Of a stretch of DNA of 64,000 nucleotides, positions 44,632-54,100 are shown piece after piece (position 1 is the first letter of the stretch; every line of letters begins with the position of its first letter). The notes under the pieces are model-generated. The model saw only the letters and a program-made list of their open reading frames with translations. It ran no database searches and was not told where the DNA came from. The stretch lies in contig CAZSNF010000004.1 in NCBI GenBank assembly GCA_964608315.1, forward strand, positions 62,001 through 126,000. Reading direction: 5' to 3'. The position numbers were made by a program, and so were the translations under genes. The DNA comes from VXPQ01 sp964608315. Its GTDB lineage: Bacteria; Bacteroidota; Rhodothermia; Rhodothermales; VXPQ01.

Positions 44632-44667
44632 GGTTGTTTGCGTTGCGTTTTGAATGTGCTGGAAAGG

Positions 44668-45972
44668 TCAGGGCGTTCGGGAAAGCGCCATGTCGATGCT
44701 CCGGACATGGCCTGACGGCATGCCGGAGAAGTTGTTTCGAATCAGTTCCGGGTCCGCCAGCGCGTCTATGGACAGTGCGAGCGAATGGCAGGTCATGCAG
44801 ACTTCGCGAATCATTTTCTCGTTAGGCCTGAGATTGGCGTTCTGATTGTGCTGCACGACGATTCTGTCTTCGCCGCCGATGAGGCGTTCTTCTCTCGGCA
44901 GGTGGCAGGATGCGCAGCTCACCCCGCTTCCCGGCGCGCCGTCGCCGGACATTTCCAGTTCCCATAACCGGGCGTGGGGAGAATCGGCATAGGCGTTGGA
45001 GTGTTCGTCGGCATGGCAGGAAAGGCATGCATCCGTTGCCGCTTCCCGGACATTTACCGTATGTACGTTGTGGCAGGTTCCGCAATCCAGCGTTTCGTCC
45101 AGCGCATCCGGATGCATCGGGAGGCGCGCCATAGCGGGGGACGTCGGATCGAGATCGACGGCCCAGCGCATGCCGTGCCTGCCTTCGGTAAAGCCCTGAT
45201 ATTCCAGTTCGTGGCAGGCGCTGCACGCCGTGCGCGGGGGATGATCGGACCAGGGAGCGTCTGTTGCGGCGTGGCAATCCGAGCAGGAGACGCCCCCGGC
45301 GGCGTGCGCAGAGTTTGCCCAGTCCGCAATCAGTTCGGGGCGGGACGAGGCGGGAGGGCTGTCGGCGTCGGCGGCCCCGAGCGGGCCCGCGTCGTGCGTT
45401 TCCCTGGAAATCCAGGCGTTTCTTTGCGGCCATGCGGCGGCGAAGGTCGCCGGTTCCGCCTCGCCGTGTCGGACGAGGAAGTCTTCGTAGAGCGCCCGGT
45501 TGTCGTGGTAATTGTGGCATCCCGCCGAGCCGCAGGAATCGAACGCCAGGTCCTTGTGCGTGGGCCGTTCGTCCGCCACGTCGGCGTGACACGAGCGGCA
45601 GAAGTCTTCGGGAAGCGTTACGCCCATGGCTCCGGTGATTTCGGGGCGGTGTTCGACATGGCAGGTTGCGCATTGGCGCGCATCCAGCAGGGCAAGGTCG
45701 TCGGCGTAGCGCGGATCGGTAAATTTCTCCTCGCCATGCGAATCCTCGGCGGACTGGAGATCGGCTTGATGGCAGGCAAGGCAGGCGTTCTGGCGTACGC
45801 CCCGGAACGGAGTGTGGCAGGCGTTGCAGGCGCCTTCGATCTGGTGATGACCGCTTGTGGTTTCGCCGGGCAGCAGCATGCCGCGGTCTTTGCCGAACAT
45901 GTTGAACGCCATGTAGGCGGCAATGCCCATAGTCGTTACGATCCAGACTGGCGTGAGATGCCTGTGGCGCAT
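44668..45972 (-). CDS. Decahaem (10-11 haem) c-type cytochrome, membrane-anchored
   Basis: A 434-residue protein with one N-terminal membrane helix (about residues 8-25) and ten CXXCH motifs: CNACH, CLACH, CATCH, CRSCH, CSDCH, CSACH, CGTCH, CLSCH, CASCH and CMTCH. One extra CGSAGCH (CX4CH) motif may hold an eleventh haem. The order resembles NrfH/NapC-linked and octahaem cytochromes but no reductase signature was recognised. It sits 4 bp after a NirB-like/cytochrome-b fusion gene, so electrons probably pass from NADH through the b-type domain to this chain of haems. The terminal acceptor is unknown. Confidence 0.9.
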   Translation of the reverse strand: MRHRHLTPVWIVTTMGIAAYMAFNMFGKDRGMLLPGETTSGHHQIEGACNACHTPFRGVRQNACLACHQADLQSAEDSHGEEKFTDPRYADDLALLDARQCATCHVEHRPEITGAMGVTLPEDFCRSCHADVADERPTHKDLAFDSCGSAGCHNYHDNRALYEDFLVRHGEAEPATFAAAWPQRNAWISRETHDAGPLGAADADSPPASSRPELIADWANSAHAAGGVSCSDCHAATDAPWSDHPPRTACSACHELEYQGFTEGRHGMRWAVDLDPTSPAMARLPMHPDALDETLDCGTCHNVHTVNVREAATDACLSCHADEHSNAYADSPHARLWELEMSGDGAPGSGVSCASCHLPREERLIGGEDRIVVQHNQNANLRPNEKMIREVCMTCHSLALSIDALADPELIRNNFSGMPSGHVRSIDMALSRTP

Positions 45973-45976
45973 GGGA

Positions 45977-47938
45977 TCAGAAGTAGTAGACTGCCAGAAT
46001 ATGAAAGACGATCAGCACGGGCAAGGGCCAGACTGCGATCGCATGCAGCCAGAAGCCCAGTCGGGTATGGCGGCGGCCCATGCCTGCCGCCGCGGCGCCG
46101 CCGAATATGCTGGCGGCCAGAAAAGAGATCGTCAGGATCTGGTTCAATCCGGATCCGACGCGCAGGCCCGTGTGCGCGACGAGCGCGATCAACGCCAGTA
46201 CGCCGACGGCGCCGTGCCCGAGGCGCCACCATGCGATGTTCCCCCATCGGGCGCGTCTCCATCGCTTGCGCAAGGAAAATCCGGCTGCAATCAGCGCGCA
46301 GCCCAATAGTACGAATCCGGTAGCCCACCGCCACCCGCCGTTCCGGTACAGGGTATCCCATATTCCCTGGTCGAGGACGCTGTCGGCGAGCGGAATCGGC
46401 GGCCCGAACGCGATCGTCAGGGCCAGTGCGACGGCGATGGCCGCCGTAACGAGCAGCCCGGCGCGTTTCCGGCCTTCGGCGGGCGCTTCCGCGTCTCCGG
46501 TCAGTTCTGCAAGAAGCGGCCTGCAGGAACCGCAAACCGTCGAAGCTCCCGTACGTTCGGCGAGGGTTTCCACGGATGCGCAGCCCTGTGCAATGGCTGC
46601 GTTCAGGGCGCCGCGCGTAATTTCCATGCAGTTGCAGACGATGGCGGAAGAGGGCCATTCGGCCGGCGGCGTATGCGCGGAACGGCGGGAAAGCGCGCCT
46701 GTCCGACGGAACCTGCTCAACTGTCCTTGCCGGATACGACGGCGCTTTCGGATGAAATCCTGGACGAATCCGCGTTCCGGCCAGGCGTCGACGGAAGAGG
46801 CGGCGACGATGCGGTTCCGCCATACGGTAATCTGTCGATACGCGCCGCGCTCGTTCCAGCGGATTCGTTCTCCGGGCTGATCCTGATTGCCCATCGCCCA
46901 TACGTCTGCATCCATGAGCCTCAGCCGGATCGCCGGGGTATAGCCGGAAAATCGCTTTTCGCGGCCCGCCAGAATTTCGGCGAGGGTTTCGGCCATGCGG
47001 TACCCCGGGGCTATCAGGCCGTACAGGGCGTCCCGATGCCTTGCGCATTCGCCTATGGCGTAAATAGCCGGATCGGTGGTGCGGAGCGTATCGTCCACAA
47101 CGACGCCCCCGAATGCAGACTCCACCGCAAGCCCTGCGTCTTGAGCCAACTCGTCTCTCGGCTGAATTCCGGTAGCCATCACGATCATGTCGGCGGTCAG
47201 GGGTTCGTCCAGACGCTGCACGAAAAGGCGCAGCCGATCGCCCTCGGGTTCTATCCGCCGGGCAAGGACAGAGGCGATGGCGCGTATGTCCATCTTGCGG
47301 ATTTTGTCGTTCAGCGCGGCGGCTCCGGTTTCGTCGAGGTGTCCGCACATGAGATAGGGCGCCGCCTCGAGAATGACGATTTCCAGGCCCAGGCGGCGAA
47401 GCGCTGCGGCTATTTCGAGTCCGAGAGGTCCGCCGCCGATCACGATGGCGTCGCGCGCCTGCTCCGCTCGCCGACCGATGCGGCGCAGGTCGTCGATCGT
47501 GCGGTATGCGAAAACGTTTTCGGCGTTCGCTCCTTCGATCGGCGGAACGAAAGGGGCAGAACCCGTAGACAGGACAAGGCGGTCATACCCGATTCGTTCG
47601 CCGTCCGCAAGCCGAACCGTACGATGCGCGCGGTCTATGGAAGTTGCGGCGTTGCCGGAGACAACCCGAATGCCTGCGGCCTCTGCCCATGCGGGCGGTC
47701 CCAGCGTGAGGCGTTGCGCGTCCCGGTGCTCCAGCCACTCGGTAAGATGGACCCGGTCGTACGCCGGATACGCCTCTTCCCCGATGATGGTGACGTCGTA
47801 GCGTTTCAGGGCGTTCAGCGCCTGCATACGCTCGATCAGTTTGTATGCGGTCATGCCGAACCCGACCACAACCAGCCGGCAGGCAAGATTATCCGGCTCT
47901 ATTGCTTCCGGAGGGTTATGGGGTTGCGGGGTTTGCAT
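45977..47938 (-). CDS. NirB-like FAD/NAD(H) oxidoreductase fused to [2Fe-2S] and membrane cytochrome-b domains
   Basis: A 653-residue fusion. Residues ~20-400 match the NirB N-terminal pyridine nucleotide-disulphide oxidoreductase with two Rossmann motifs (VVVGFGMTAYK at 23-33 and IGGGPLGLE at ~165). A BFD-like [2Fe-2S] domain follows (VCNCMEITRGAL at ~432, CGSC at ~467). The sirohaem half of NirB is absent. Instead there are four to five membrane helices with His residues (LGHGAVGVLALIALVAHTG and WLHAIAV...VFHILAVYYF), like a b-type cytochrome. It probably moves NADH electrons into membrane haems. It is first in an operon with the decahaem cytochrome and DUF3365 protein. The 5' gap is occupied by an 11-bp tandem repeat. 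Confidence 0.85.
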   Translation of the reverse strand: MQTPQPHNPPEAIEPDNLACRLVVVGFGMTAYKLIERMQALNALKRYDVTIIGEEAYPAYDRVHLTEWLEHRDAQRLTLGPPAWAEAAGIRVVSGNAATSIDRAHRTVRLADGERIGYDRLVLSTGSAPFVPPIEGANAENVFAYRTIDDLRRIGRRAEQARDAIVIGGGPLGLEIAAALRRLGLEIVILEAAPYLMCGHLDETGAAALNDKIRKMDIRAIASVLARRIEPEGDRLRLFVQRLDEPLTADMIVMATGIQPRDELAQDAGLAVESAFGGVVVDDTLRTTDPAIYAIGECARHRDALYGLIAPGYRMAETLAEILAGREKRFSGYTPAIRLRLMDADVWAMGNQDQPGERIRWNERGAYRQITVWRNRIVAASSVDAWPERGFVQDFIRKRRRIRQGQLSRFRRTGALSRRSAHTPPAEWPSSAIVCNCMEITRGALNAAIAQGCASVETLAERTGASTVCGSCRPLLAELTGDAEAPAEGRKRAGLLVTAAIAVALALTIAFGPPIPLADSVLDQGIWDTLYRNGGWRWATGFVLLGCALIAAGFSLRKRWRRARWGNIAWWRLGHGAVGVLALIALVAHTGLRVGSGLNQILTISFLAASIFGGAAAAGMGRRHTRLGFWLHAIAVWPLPVLIVFHILAVYYF

Positions 47939-47954
47939 ACGATTTTTCTATCGG

Positions 47955-48185
47955 GAATCGCCTGCGAATCGCCTACGGTTCGCCTACGGTTCGCCTACGA
48001 ATCGCCTACGGTTCGCCTACGGTTCGCCTGCGAATCGCAGGCGAATCGCGCCATAATCGCGCCATAATCGCGCCATAATCGCGCCATAATCGCGCCATAA
48101 TCGCGCCGGAATCGCGCCATAATCGCGCCATAATCGCGCCGGAATCGCGCCATAATCGCGCCATAATCGCGCCATAATCGCGCCG
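47955..48185. repeat. 11-bp tandem repeat, exactly 21 units
   Basis: The 231 bp divide into 21 units of 11 bp with no indels. The first seven are GAATCGCCTGC/GAATCGCCTAC/GGTTCGCCTAC types, one is a transition unit (GAATCGCAGGC), and the remaining thirteen are TAATCGCGCCA/GAATCGCGCCA and TAATCGCGCCG types. It starts 16 bp upstream of the NirB-like start codon and ends 7 bp from the stop codon of the next gene, filling the whole gap. An 11-bp period is close to one turn of the helix, so any protein sites would be phased on one face. Confidence 0.95.
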
Positions 48186-48192
48186 GAATTTC

Positions 48193-49590
48193 CTATTGTC
48201 TGCTTTTGAGCGTCCAATAGGCGCCGCGTCCGCGACCGCGTAATTCGACCAAGCCCAGTTCGCGCAGTATCCCCAACTCTCTCTGGATCGTCCTGGTTGC
48301 TGCCCTAATGCGCAAATTATGTTGAATTAACGCACGGGACATGCCCGAGTCCGCGAGAACGCGCAACAGGTCTTTCTGAAGTTCGCTCAAATCATGTGTC
48401 ACGCGACTCGGCGGGGTATAATGCGCTGGGCGAAAACGGACAACGACAGCCCCAGGTTGTTCTTCGAAATCGGGCATGGCAAGGCCGGCTTTTTCCATAA
48501 GCTCTCCCATTTTGAGCGTACCCCGGCCCCAAAGTTCAACCAGGCCTCGACGAAAGAAAACTTCGGCAATCAGCGGATTCCATCGCAATGAGGCATGCTG
48601 CCGAAGCAGATCCTTCGGGGTAAGCCCGAAACGCAAGCGCCCGGTATTGGATATTTCCAGTCGATCATCGTAAATGGCGAGGCCGAGGGAACCGCTGGCG
48701 GAAGCGTAATCCCGGTGGCAAATGGCATTGGCCAAGGCTTCGCGCAATGCTTCGAGCGGGTAGAGCGGATCGTCAACCCGTTCGTACAAATTGGGCATGA
48801 TGCGACCAGCGATTGGAAGGTGTTGGCGCAAAAAGCGCTGCGCCTCCATAAAAAGATCGAACGCGTGTCCGTACACCTGTTTGTTATCTTCGAATGCGTC
48901 CTTCGTCGTGTCTCGAAAGCGAGCCATCCGGAGCAGGCACTGCGGGTAATACGGCAGCATGCGATCCTGTTTGCCGAAAAGCGCAACCGCCGCATTCAGA
49001 AGTTGCCCATCGCGCATTACGCCGAAGCCGGTCAACAGCGTCTCCATGTCTTGCGTACCTGGATCGTCCATACGCCCGCGTTGAATGGCGGCGTTCACGG
49101 AGCGAATTACTTCAGCATAGTCAATGTCATCCAGGCCGAACTCGCGGGCAGGTATCAACTCCCAACGCTGCCTTGAATGCATGCGTTCTTCCAGCAACTG
49201 CTCGTATCGCTCCTGTGGCATACGCCTGGTCGTAGGTCCCTCGCGCACATAGGCACGCCCGTCATACGCGTATGGGATGCTTTCGCCTCGCGGCGTCGAA
49301 ACGACGATAACGCTTCGCGCATTGTCAAGCGGCACTACATCCGGCCGAAGCAGCGCATATGGCTCTATGCGTCTCAGCGCATTGGCGATTTTCGTCCGCG
49401 TGTTAGCCGATACTTCCTGTCCCGTGACATTGCCAGTATCGCCCACGCCCAGCAATACGACGCCGCCATAACCATTGAGCATGGCGCAAACGGTTCTTGC
49501 TGCTGCTTCGAGTTCACCAGTGGATTTCTTGAATTCCACGCCTTCCGATTCTCCGCTGGCGGCAATATCCCTCACATCCTCAATCGTCAT
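48193..49590 (-). CDS. AlbA_2 / HATPase_c_4 RecG-like (Schlafen-type) regulator
   Basis: The chosen start (ATG 49590) gives 465 residues; GTG 49599 is an alternative. The N-terminal AlbA_2 domain (ESEGVEFKKSTGELEAAART...NGYGGVVLLGV) is found in divergent AAA/Schlafen-like proteins. The central part has HATPase_c_4 features (ALREALANAICHRDYASASG, then DRLEISNTGRL). A C-terminal winged helix (about 400-465, LIQHNLRIRAATRTIQRELGIL) would bind DNA. Such proteins are annotated as RecG-like but lack helicase motifs, and are common in defence and mobile islands. A TTGACA/TATTCT promoter lies upstream. The last ~33 bp are duplicated at 49756-49788. Confidence 0.85.
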   Translation of the reverse strand: MTIEDVRDIAASGESEGVEFKKSTGELEAAARTVCAMLNGYGGVVLLGVGDTGNVTGQEVSANTRTKIANALRRIEPYALLRPDVVPLDNARSVIVVSTPRGESIPYAYDGRAYVREGPTTRRMPQERYEQLLEERMHSRQRWELIPAREFGLDDIDYAEVIRSVNAAIQRGRMDDPGTQDMETLLTGFGVMRDGQLLNAAVALFGKQDRMLPYYPQCLLRMARFRDTTKDAFEDNKQVYGHAFDLFMEAQRFLRQHLPIAGRIMPNLYERVDDPLYPLEALREALANAICHRDYASASGSLGLAIYDDRLEISNTGRLRFGLTPKDLLRQHASLRWNPLIAEVFFRRGLVELWGRGTLKMGELMEKAGLAMPDFEEQPGAVVVRFRPAHYTPPSRVTHDLSELQKDLLRVLADSGMSRALIQHNLRIRAATRTIQRELGILRELGLVELRGRGRGAYWTLKSRQ

Positions 49591-49667
49591 GAAAATCACC
49601 CCAAGTGCAAAAACGGAGAAAACCGGTCAAGGCCATCGCGTATCGCGCCATGGCGGGCTGAACGCAC

Positions 49668-49697
49668 AGAATACGCTAATGGAGGTTATCTTGTCAA
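49668..49697 (-). promoter_or_regulatory. Sigma70-like promoter of the AlbA_2/HATPase gene
   Basis: On the minus strand: -35 TTGACA (49697-49692), 18-bp spacer, -10 TATTCT (49673-49668). It lies 78 bp upstream of the start. This enteric-type spacing is unusual for Bacteroidota and may reflect foreign origin. Confidence 0.4.
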
Positions 49698-49755
49698 GAG
49701 GGGGCAAAGGGGCTGCAAACGGTGCAGGGATTTGGATTTTCGGGACGAAGCACTC

Positions 49756-49788
49756 GCTTTTGAGCGGTCCAATAGGCGCCGCGTTCGC
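49756..49788 (-). pseudogene. Remnant of a second AlbA_2/HATPase-type 3' end
   Basis: About 32 bp match 48202-48233 with one or two single-base indels. On the minus strand it reads GERGAYWT...K, like the C-terminus GRGRGAYWTLK of the gene at 48193. Only this tail remains; it lies upstream of the intact gene's promoter. Confidence 0.6.
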
Positions 49789-49840
49789 CTCCGTACAATG
49801 CTACTATGAGTTATGTATCCAGGCGGGGTAAAAATTTTAC

Positions 49841-49876
49841 ATTACGCTATTGAGTAATTTTACTCAATAGCGTAAT
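49841..49876. repeat. Perfect 17-2-17 palindrome directly before the DUF4143 ATPase
   Basis: The arms ATTACGCTATTGAGTAA and TTACTCAATAGCGTAAT flank two T residues. The ATG of the ATPase follows 8 bp later. As RNA it would form a strong hairpin at the ribosome binding site, and as DNA it is a symmetric operator. Confidence 0.85.
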
Positions 49877-49884
49877 TTAAGAAT

Positions 49885-51144
49885 ATGAACTCATTCCAGC
49901 GCACACAAGTCAGTACCCTTGTCCGGCGGCTGGGCGAAGAGCCTCGTCAGATCATTGCTCTGTTCGGGCCGCGCCAGGTTGGCAAGACCACCATTGTGCA
50001 GCAGGCGCTTGGGCAGGTTCCCTGTGAATACCTCTATTGCGCTGTGGACGAACCCTATTCTTCAACTCCTCGTCCTCCCTTCGATGCGACCGAGACCACC
50101 TCTCCTATGCCCACGGCTCAGAAGGATAAGACCTGGCTTGTGCGTAGCTGGGAATATGCCCGGCGCGAGGCGGGACGATCAGGAAAATTCGTTCTGGCGT
50201 TGGACGAGATTCAGAAGATTAAAGGCTGGTCGGAAACGGTCAAGGGGTTGTGGGATGCTGACCGGGCCAGCGGCTGTCCCCTGCATGTGGTCATTCTTGG
50301 TTCGGCTCCGCTACTCATGCAATCGGGGTTGAGCGAGAGTCTTGCCGGGCGCTTCGAATCCATTCATGTGAGACACTGGTCTTTCGCTGAAATGGCCAGA
50401 GCCTTCGACTTCGATCTGGATACGTACCTCTATTTCGGGGGATATCCGGGAGCGGCGCCCTTCGTTCGGGAGCCGGACCGGTGGCGGGGCTACGTTCCCG
50501 GCTCGCTTGTTGAACCAACTATTAAGCGAGACCTTCTCGACATGACTCGCGTGGACAAGCCCGCGTTGCTCAAGCGGCTCTTCGAACTGGGCGCTGCGTA
50601 TTCCGGGGAGATTCTGTCCTACAACAAGATGCTGGGACAGCTTCAGGACGCCGGCAACACGACCACGCTGGCGCGCTATCTCGATTTGTTGTCGAGCGCC
50701 GGGTTGCTCGCCGGACTGCCGAAGTATTCGAATCGGCCACATCTGGGTAAGGCTTCCAGTCCCAAGTTCAACGTGCTCAACACCGCCCTGATGACGGCTG
50801 ATTCGGGATATTCTTTCGACGAGGCGCAGGCGGACCGGACGTATTGGGGGCGCATTGTCGAGAGCGCCGTTGGCGCGCACCTGTTCAATACCGCGGCGTC
50901 CGACATCAAGGTTCATTATTGGCGCGAGGGCGATTTTGAAGTGGATTTCGTTTTGCAAAAAGGCAAGCGCGTTTTCCCCATAGAGGTCAAGAGCGGTTTG
51001 CACAGGGGGGCTTTGCGCGGCATGGATAAATTCGTGGCGCGTTTTAGTCCGTCTGGATCGCTGCTTGTTGGAGAGGGGGGCATCCCGCTTAATGAATTTC
51101 TCTCGGCGCCCGCCGGACATTGGTTCGAGGAGGCGTTGCTATGA
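49885..51144 (+). CDS. DUF4143 (AAA_14) ATPase, coupled to a NACHT-nuclease gene
   Basis: A 419-residue P-loop ATPase. Walker A GPRQVGKTT is at 28-36 and Walker B is FVLALDEIQKI (~102-112). A sensor-like VVILGSAPLLM and the GGYPGA motif follow. The DUF4143 C-terminal domain has HYWREGDFEVDFVLQKGKRVFPIEVKS, with the E...D..IEVK pattern of PD-(D/E)XK nucleases. Family members are widespread, of unknown function, and suspected in defence or mobile elements. The start is 8 bp after a perfect palindrome, and the TGA stop overlaps the next gene's ATG (ATGA). The linkage to a STAND-type protein suggests one system. Confidence 0.88.
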   Translation: MNSFQRTQVSTLVRRLGEEPRQIIALFGPRQVGKTTIVQQALGQVPCEYLYCAVDEPYSSTPRPPFDATETTSPMPTAQKDKTWLVRSWEYARREAGRSGKFVLALDEIQKIKGWSETVKGLWDADRASGCPLHVVILGSAPLLMQSGLSESLAGRFESIHVRHWSFAEMARAFDFDLDTYLYFGGYPGAAPFVREPDRWRGYVPGSLVEPTIKRDLLDMTRVDKPALLKRLFELGAAYSGEILSYNKMLGQLQDAGNTTTLARYLDLLSSAGLLAGLPKYSNRPHLGKASSPKFNVLNTALMTADSGYSFDEAQADRTYWGRIVESAVGAHLFNTAASDIKVHYWREGDFEVDFVLQKGKRVFPIEVKSGLHRGALRGMDKFVARFSPSGSLLVGEGGIPLNEFLSAPAGHWFEEALL

Positions 51145-54100
51145 TTGTCTCCCGCACATGCACCGAACTTCGGGAAGGGAACGGCGAACGGCGCCAGGAG
51201 GCGGTTACCAAGCCTCTTGAGACGTTCCGTTCGGTTCCGGCTTATGTGTTGCTTGGGGATCCCGGCGCAGGTAAATCAACTGCGTTTGATATGGAGCGAG
51301 CGGCGCTTGGGGAGAAAGCTGTCTTGATTTCGGCTCGCGACTTTCGAGCCTTCGATCCCCAAAACCGTCCCGAATGGCAGGATAAGACACTTTTTATCGA
51401 TGGCCTCGATGAGGTCCGGGCTGGTTCGTCGGATGCGCGTACTCCGTTCGACGAGATTCGCTTCCGTCTCGATGCGTTGGGCAAGCCGCGTTTTCGCCTG
51501 TCTTGTCGGGAAGCGGACTGGCTTGGAGCAAATGATCGTGAGCGCTTGAAGACCGTTTCGCCGGATTCCGCCGTGAAGGCGCTGCGACTTGATCCCCTGA
51601 CGTATTCGGATATCGTTTCGATTCTGGATAACCGTCAGGATGTTGCCGACGCCAGAGATTTCATTTTTGAGGCTCGCGAGCGGGACGTAGCTGGATTTCT
51701 GGAGAATCCGCAGACACTTGAACTGCTTGCCGAGGTTGTTGGCGCGTACGGGGAGTGGCCGATAAGCCGGAAGGAACTCTTCGGAAAGGCGTGTGGCAGG
51801 ATGGTCCGTGAGCACAACGAAGAGCATCAGGCGGCGCAAGCGTTATGCAACCCGCCTGACCCTGACCAGCTTCTCGACGCCGCCGGACGGCTCTGCGCCG
51901 TGCAATTGATTTCGGGCGCTGCCGGGTGGACATTGCATGGCGAGGGAAACGATGCGTATCCCGAACTGGAAAAGTGCCGGGGATATACCTTTGAAGCGCT
52001 TCGATCTGTACTTGGCGCGAAATTGTTCAAGGCTGCATCCGACGATAACCGTTTTATCCCGATTCATCGTCACATCGCTGAATTTCTTGCGGCGCGATAT
52101 CTTGCCGGCGTTATTCAAGAAGGCGTACCTGCCCGCCGTATAATCGCGCTTATTAACGGAAGGGATGGCATAGTAGTAACGGAAATGCGGGGGCTTTCTG
52201 CCTGGCTTGCTGCGCATAGCAACGATGCCCGCGCGTACCTGATTGAGCAGGACCCGGTTGGCGTCGGGCTATACGGGGATATCAGCACGTTCTTTCGCGA
52301 TGAGAAACGCACGTTGCTGTATTCCCTGAAAAGCGAGACATCGCGGCTCGATTTTTCCGAATCGAGAGAGGCGGCGGCCTTTCGTGGACTTGCCACGCAG
52401 GATATGGAATCCGTTCTCAAGGATATTTTGACTGATTCTGACCGGGGAGAAGAACATCAAAAGGTCGTCGATCTGGTGGTGCGCGTTTTGCAGGCGGGCG
52501 AACGGTTTCCAGACCTTTCCGAACTTCTGTTCGAAATCGTTCGGGACGACACGCGGTGGCCGCGGGTTCGTTATGCTGCCCTTGATGCCTTTCTCTATAA
52601 TGCGCCAGACGACGGGGAACAGGTTAGGCAATTAAAAGTGCTGCTGGAAGATATTCAAAACGGGAGCGTTGCCGATCCGATTCAGGAACTTCTTGGTGGA
52701 TCGCTGACGCATTTATATCCCCGGCATTTGTCGCCGTCGGAGGCGTGGGGGTATTTTTCCGAAACCGGAGCTCCTGCGATTAACGGGAGATATTACCGAT
52801 TCTGGCAAATCCACCTTATCGACAGAGATATATCCTCCGATGATCAGGTGGCCGAACTTCTTGATGGTTTGAGCGGGCGGCTTGCCGAATGGCGCTTTTC
52901 GCTGGAGTCAGAAAACCGCGAATTATACAGTCTGCCGATAACGCTTTTATTTCGCGGTTTGGAAGCGCATGGAGATCGAATTGATGCAAAACGTCTCTAC
53001 GACTGGCTTGACGTTGGTTTGGCGGGGGATGGCGAATTCGCGGATGGTGGTCACGACGCATGGTCTGGGGTTCGCTCCTGGCTGGAGCAGCGACCCGATG
53101 CGCAAAAAAAGATCGTCATGGAAGGGCTGAGGCGCTGCTCCGCATCGGATAGCGAGTTCCCGTTTGATATCTGTGCGTCGGGGATCGAAGAACGTCTCTA
53201 TGGCGCAAGCGCCCCATCGGATTATGGCCTTTGGTGTCTTGAGCAGGCTGTAGGCACAGCAGATTCGAAACCTCGGGTGGCGGAATATTTGTTGGAAATA
53301 GCGGCCCGTGCTCTTGAAAGCCAAAGGGGCGCTGAGGGGCTGTCGCGTGAGGTTTTGCAAGAACAAGCGGAGAAGCACGAAGTATTGCGCCCGATTCTCA
53401 AACGCCTGTTGAAACCTCCTCCACCGCCTCCACCGCCTCCCGACACATTCAAATTGAGGGCGAGAATAAGAGAAGAACAGGAACAATTTATGTTTGATCG
53501 TTTCCGCTCCAACGAGGTCGCATTGCGTGAAAATCGAGTTGATCCCGACCTGCTTTACGAGATAGCGAGGAAGTATTTTAGCGGTTTTGCGAATTCCGGG
53601 TGGCTGGACTTCGCTCTGGGGCGTTTTGCCATCGTCGAAAGGGCAGGTTCCGTTGGTGGGGTGGAGGCGGTTAGGAAATGGCTTTACGGCGATCAGAATT
53701 TAACCGACGCAGCCCTGGAGGGTCTCCTCGGCGTGATCGACAGGGAGGACCTTCCGGATGTCGAGGAGATATTAGACCTGGAAATCAAACGCCGTATGCA
53801 TTACCTCGGCTTGCCTTTTCTGGCGGCTCTGGAGGAAATCCAAAGGACAATGCCCGAAGACGATGCATCGCAGTGGAGCGACGACCGGATTCGCAGGGCG
53901 GTCGTTTTCTATTACTGTTACGGGAATCAGCCGCACATGCCCTCCGGACATGGCTATTATTGTCCTGAATGGTATCGAACACTTCTTGCCGAGCGCCCTG
54001 AAATCGTTGCGGAGGCGCTGGTCCAATATGGCCGCTGCGTATTTGAAATTGGTCATGATTATGCCGATCCCATGGCCGACAAATTCCGCAAACTTGAATT

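Noticed and set aside
44668..45972. NrfA or octahaem nitrite/hydroxylamine reductase
   Set aside because: No CXXCK active-site haem motif was seen, and the spacing of motifs does not fit these enzymes.
45977..47938. Assimilatory nitrite reductase NirB
   Set aside because: The sirohaem/[4Fe-4S] half is absent and replaced by membrane helices, so nitrite reduction by this chain alone is unlikely.
47955..48185. CRISPR array
   Set aside because: The units are 11 bp and contiguous, with no unique spacers. This is a plain tandem repeat.
47841..48217. Short ORFs across the 11-bp repeat encoding 11-residue periodic peptides
   Set aside because: The 11-bp unit keeps frames open by arithmetic on both strands. 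No start signals or family features are present.
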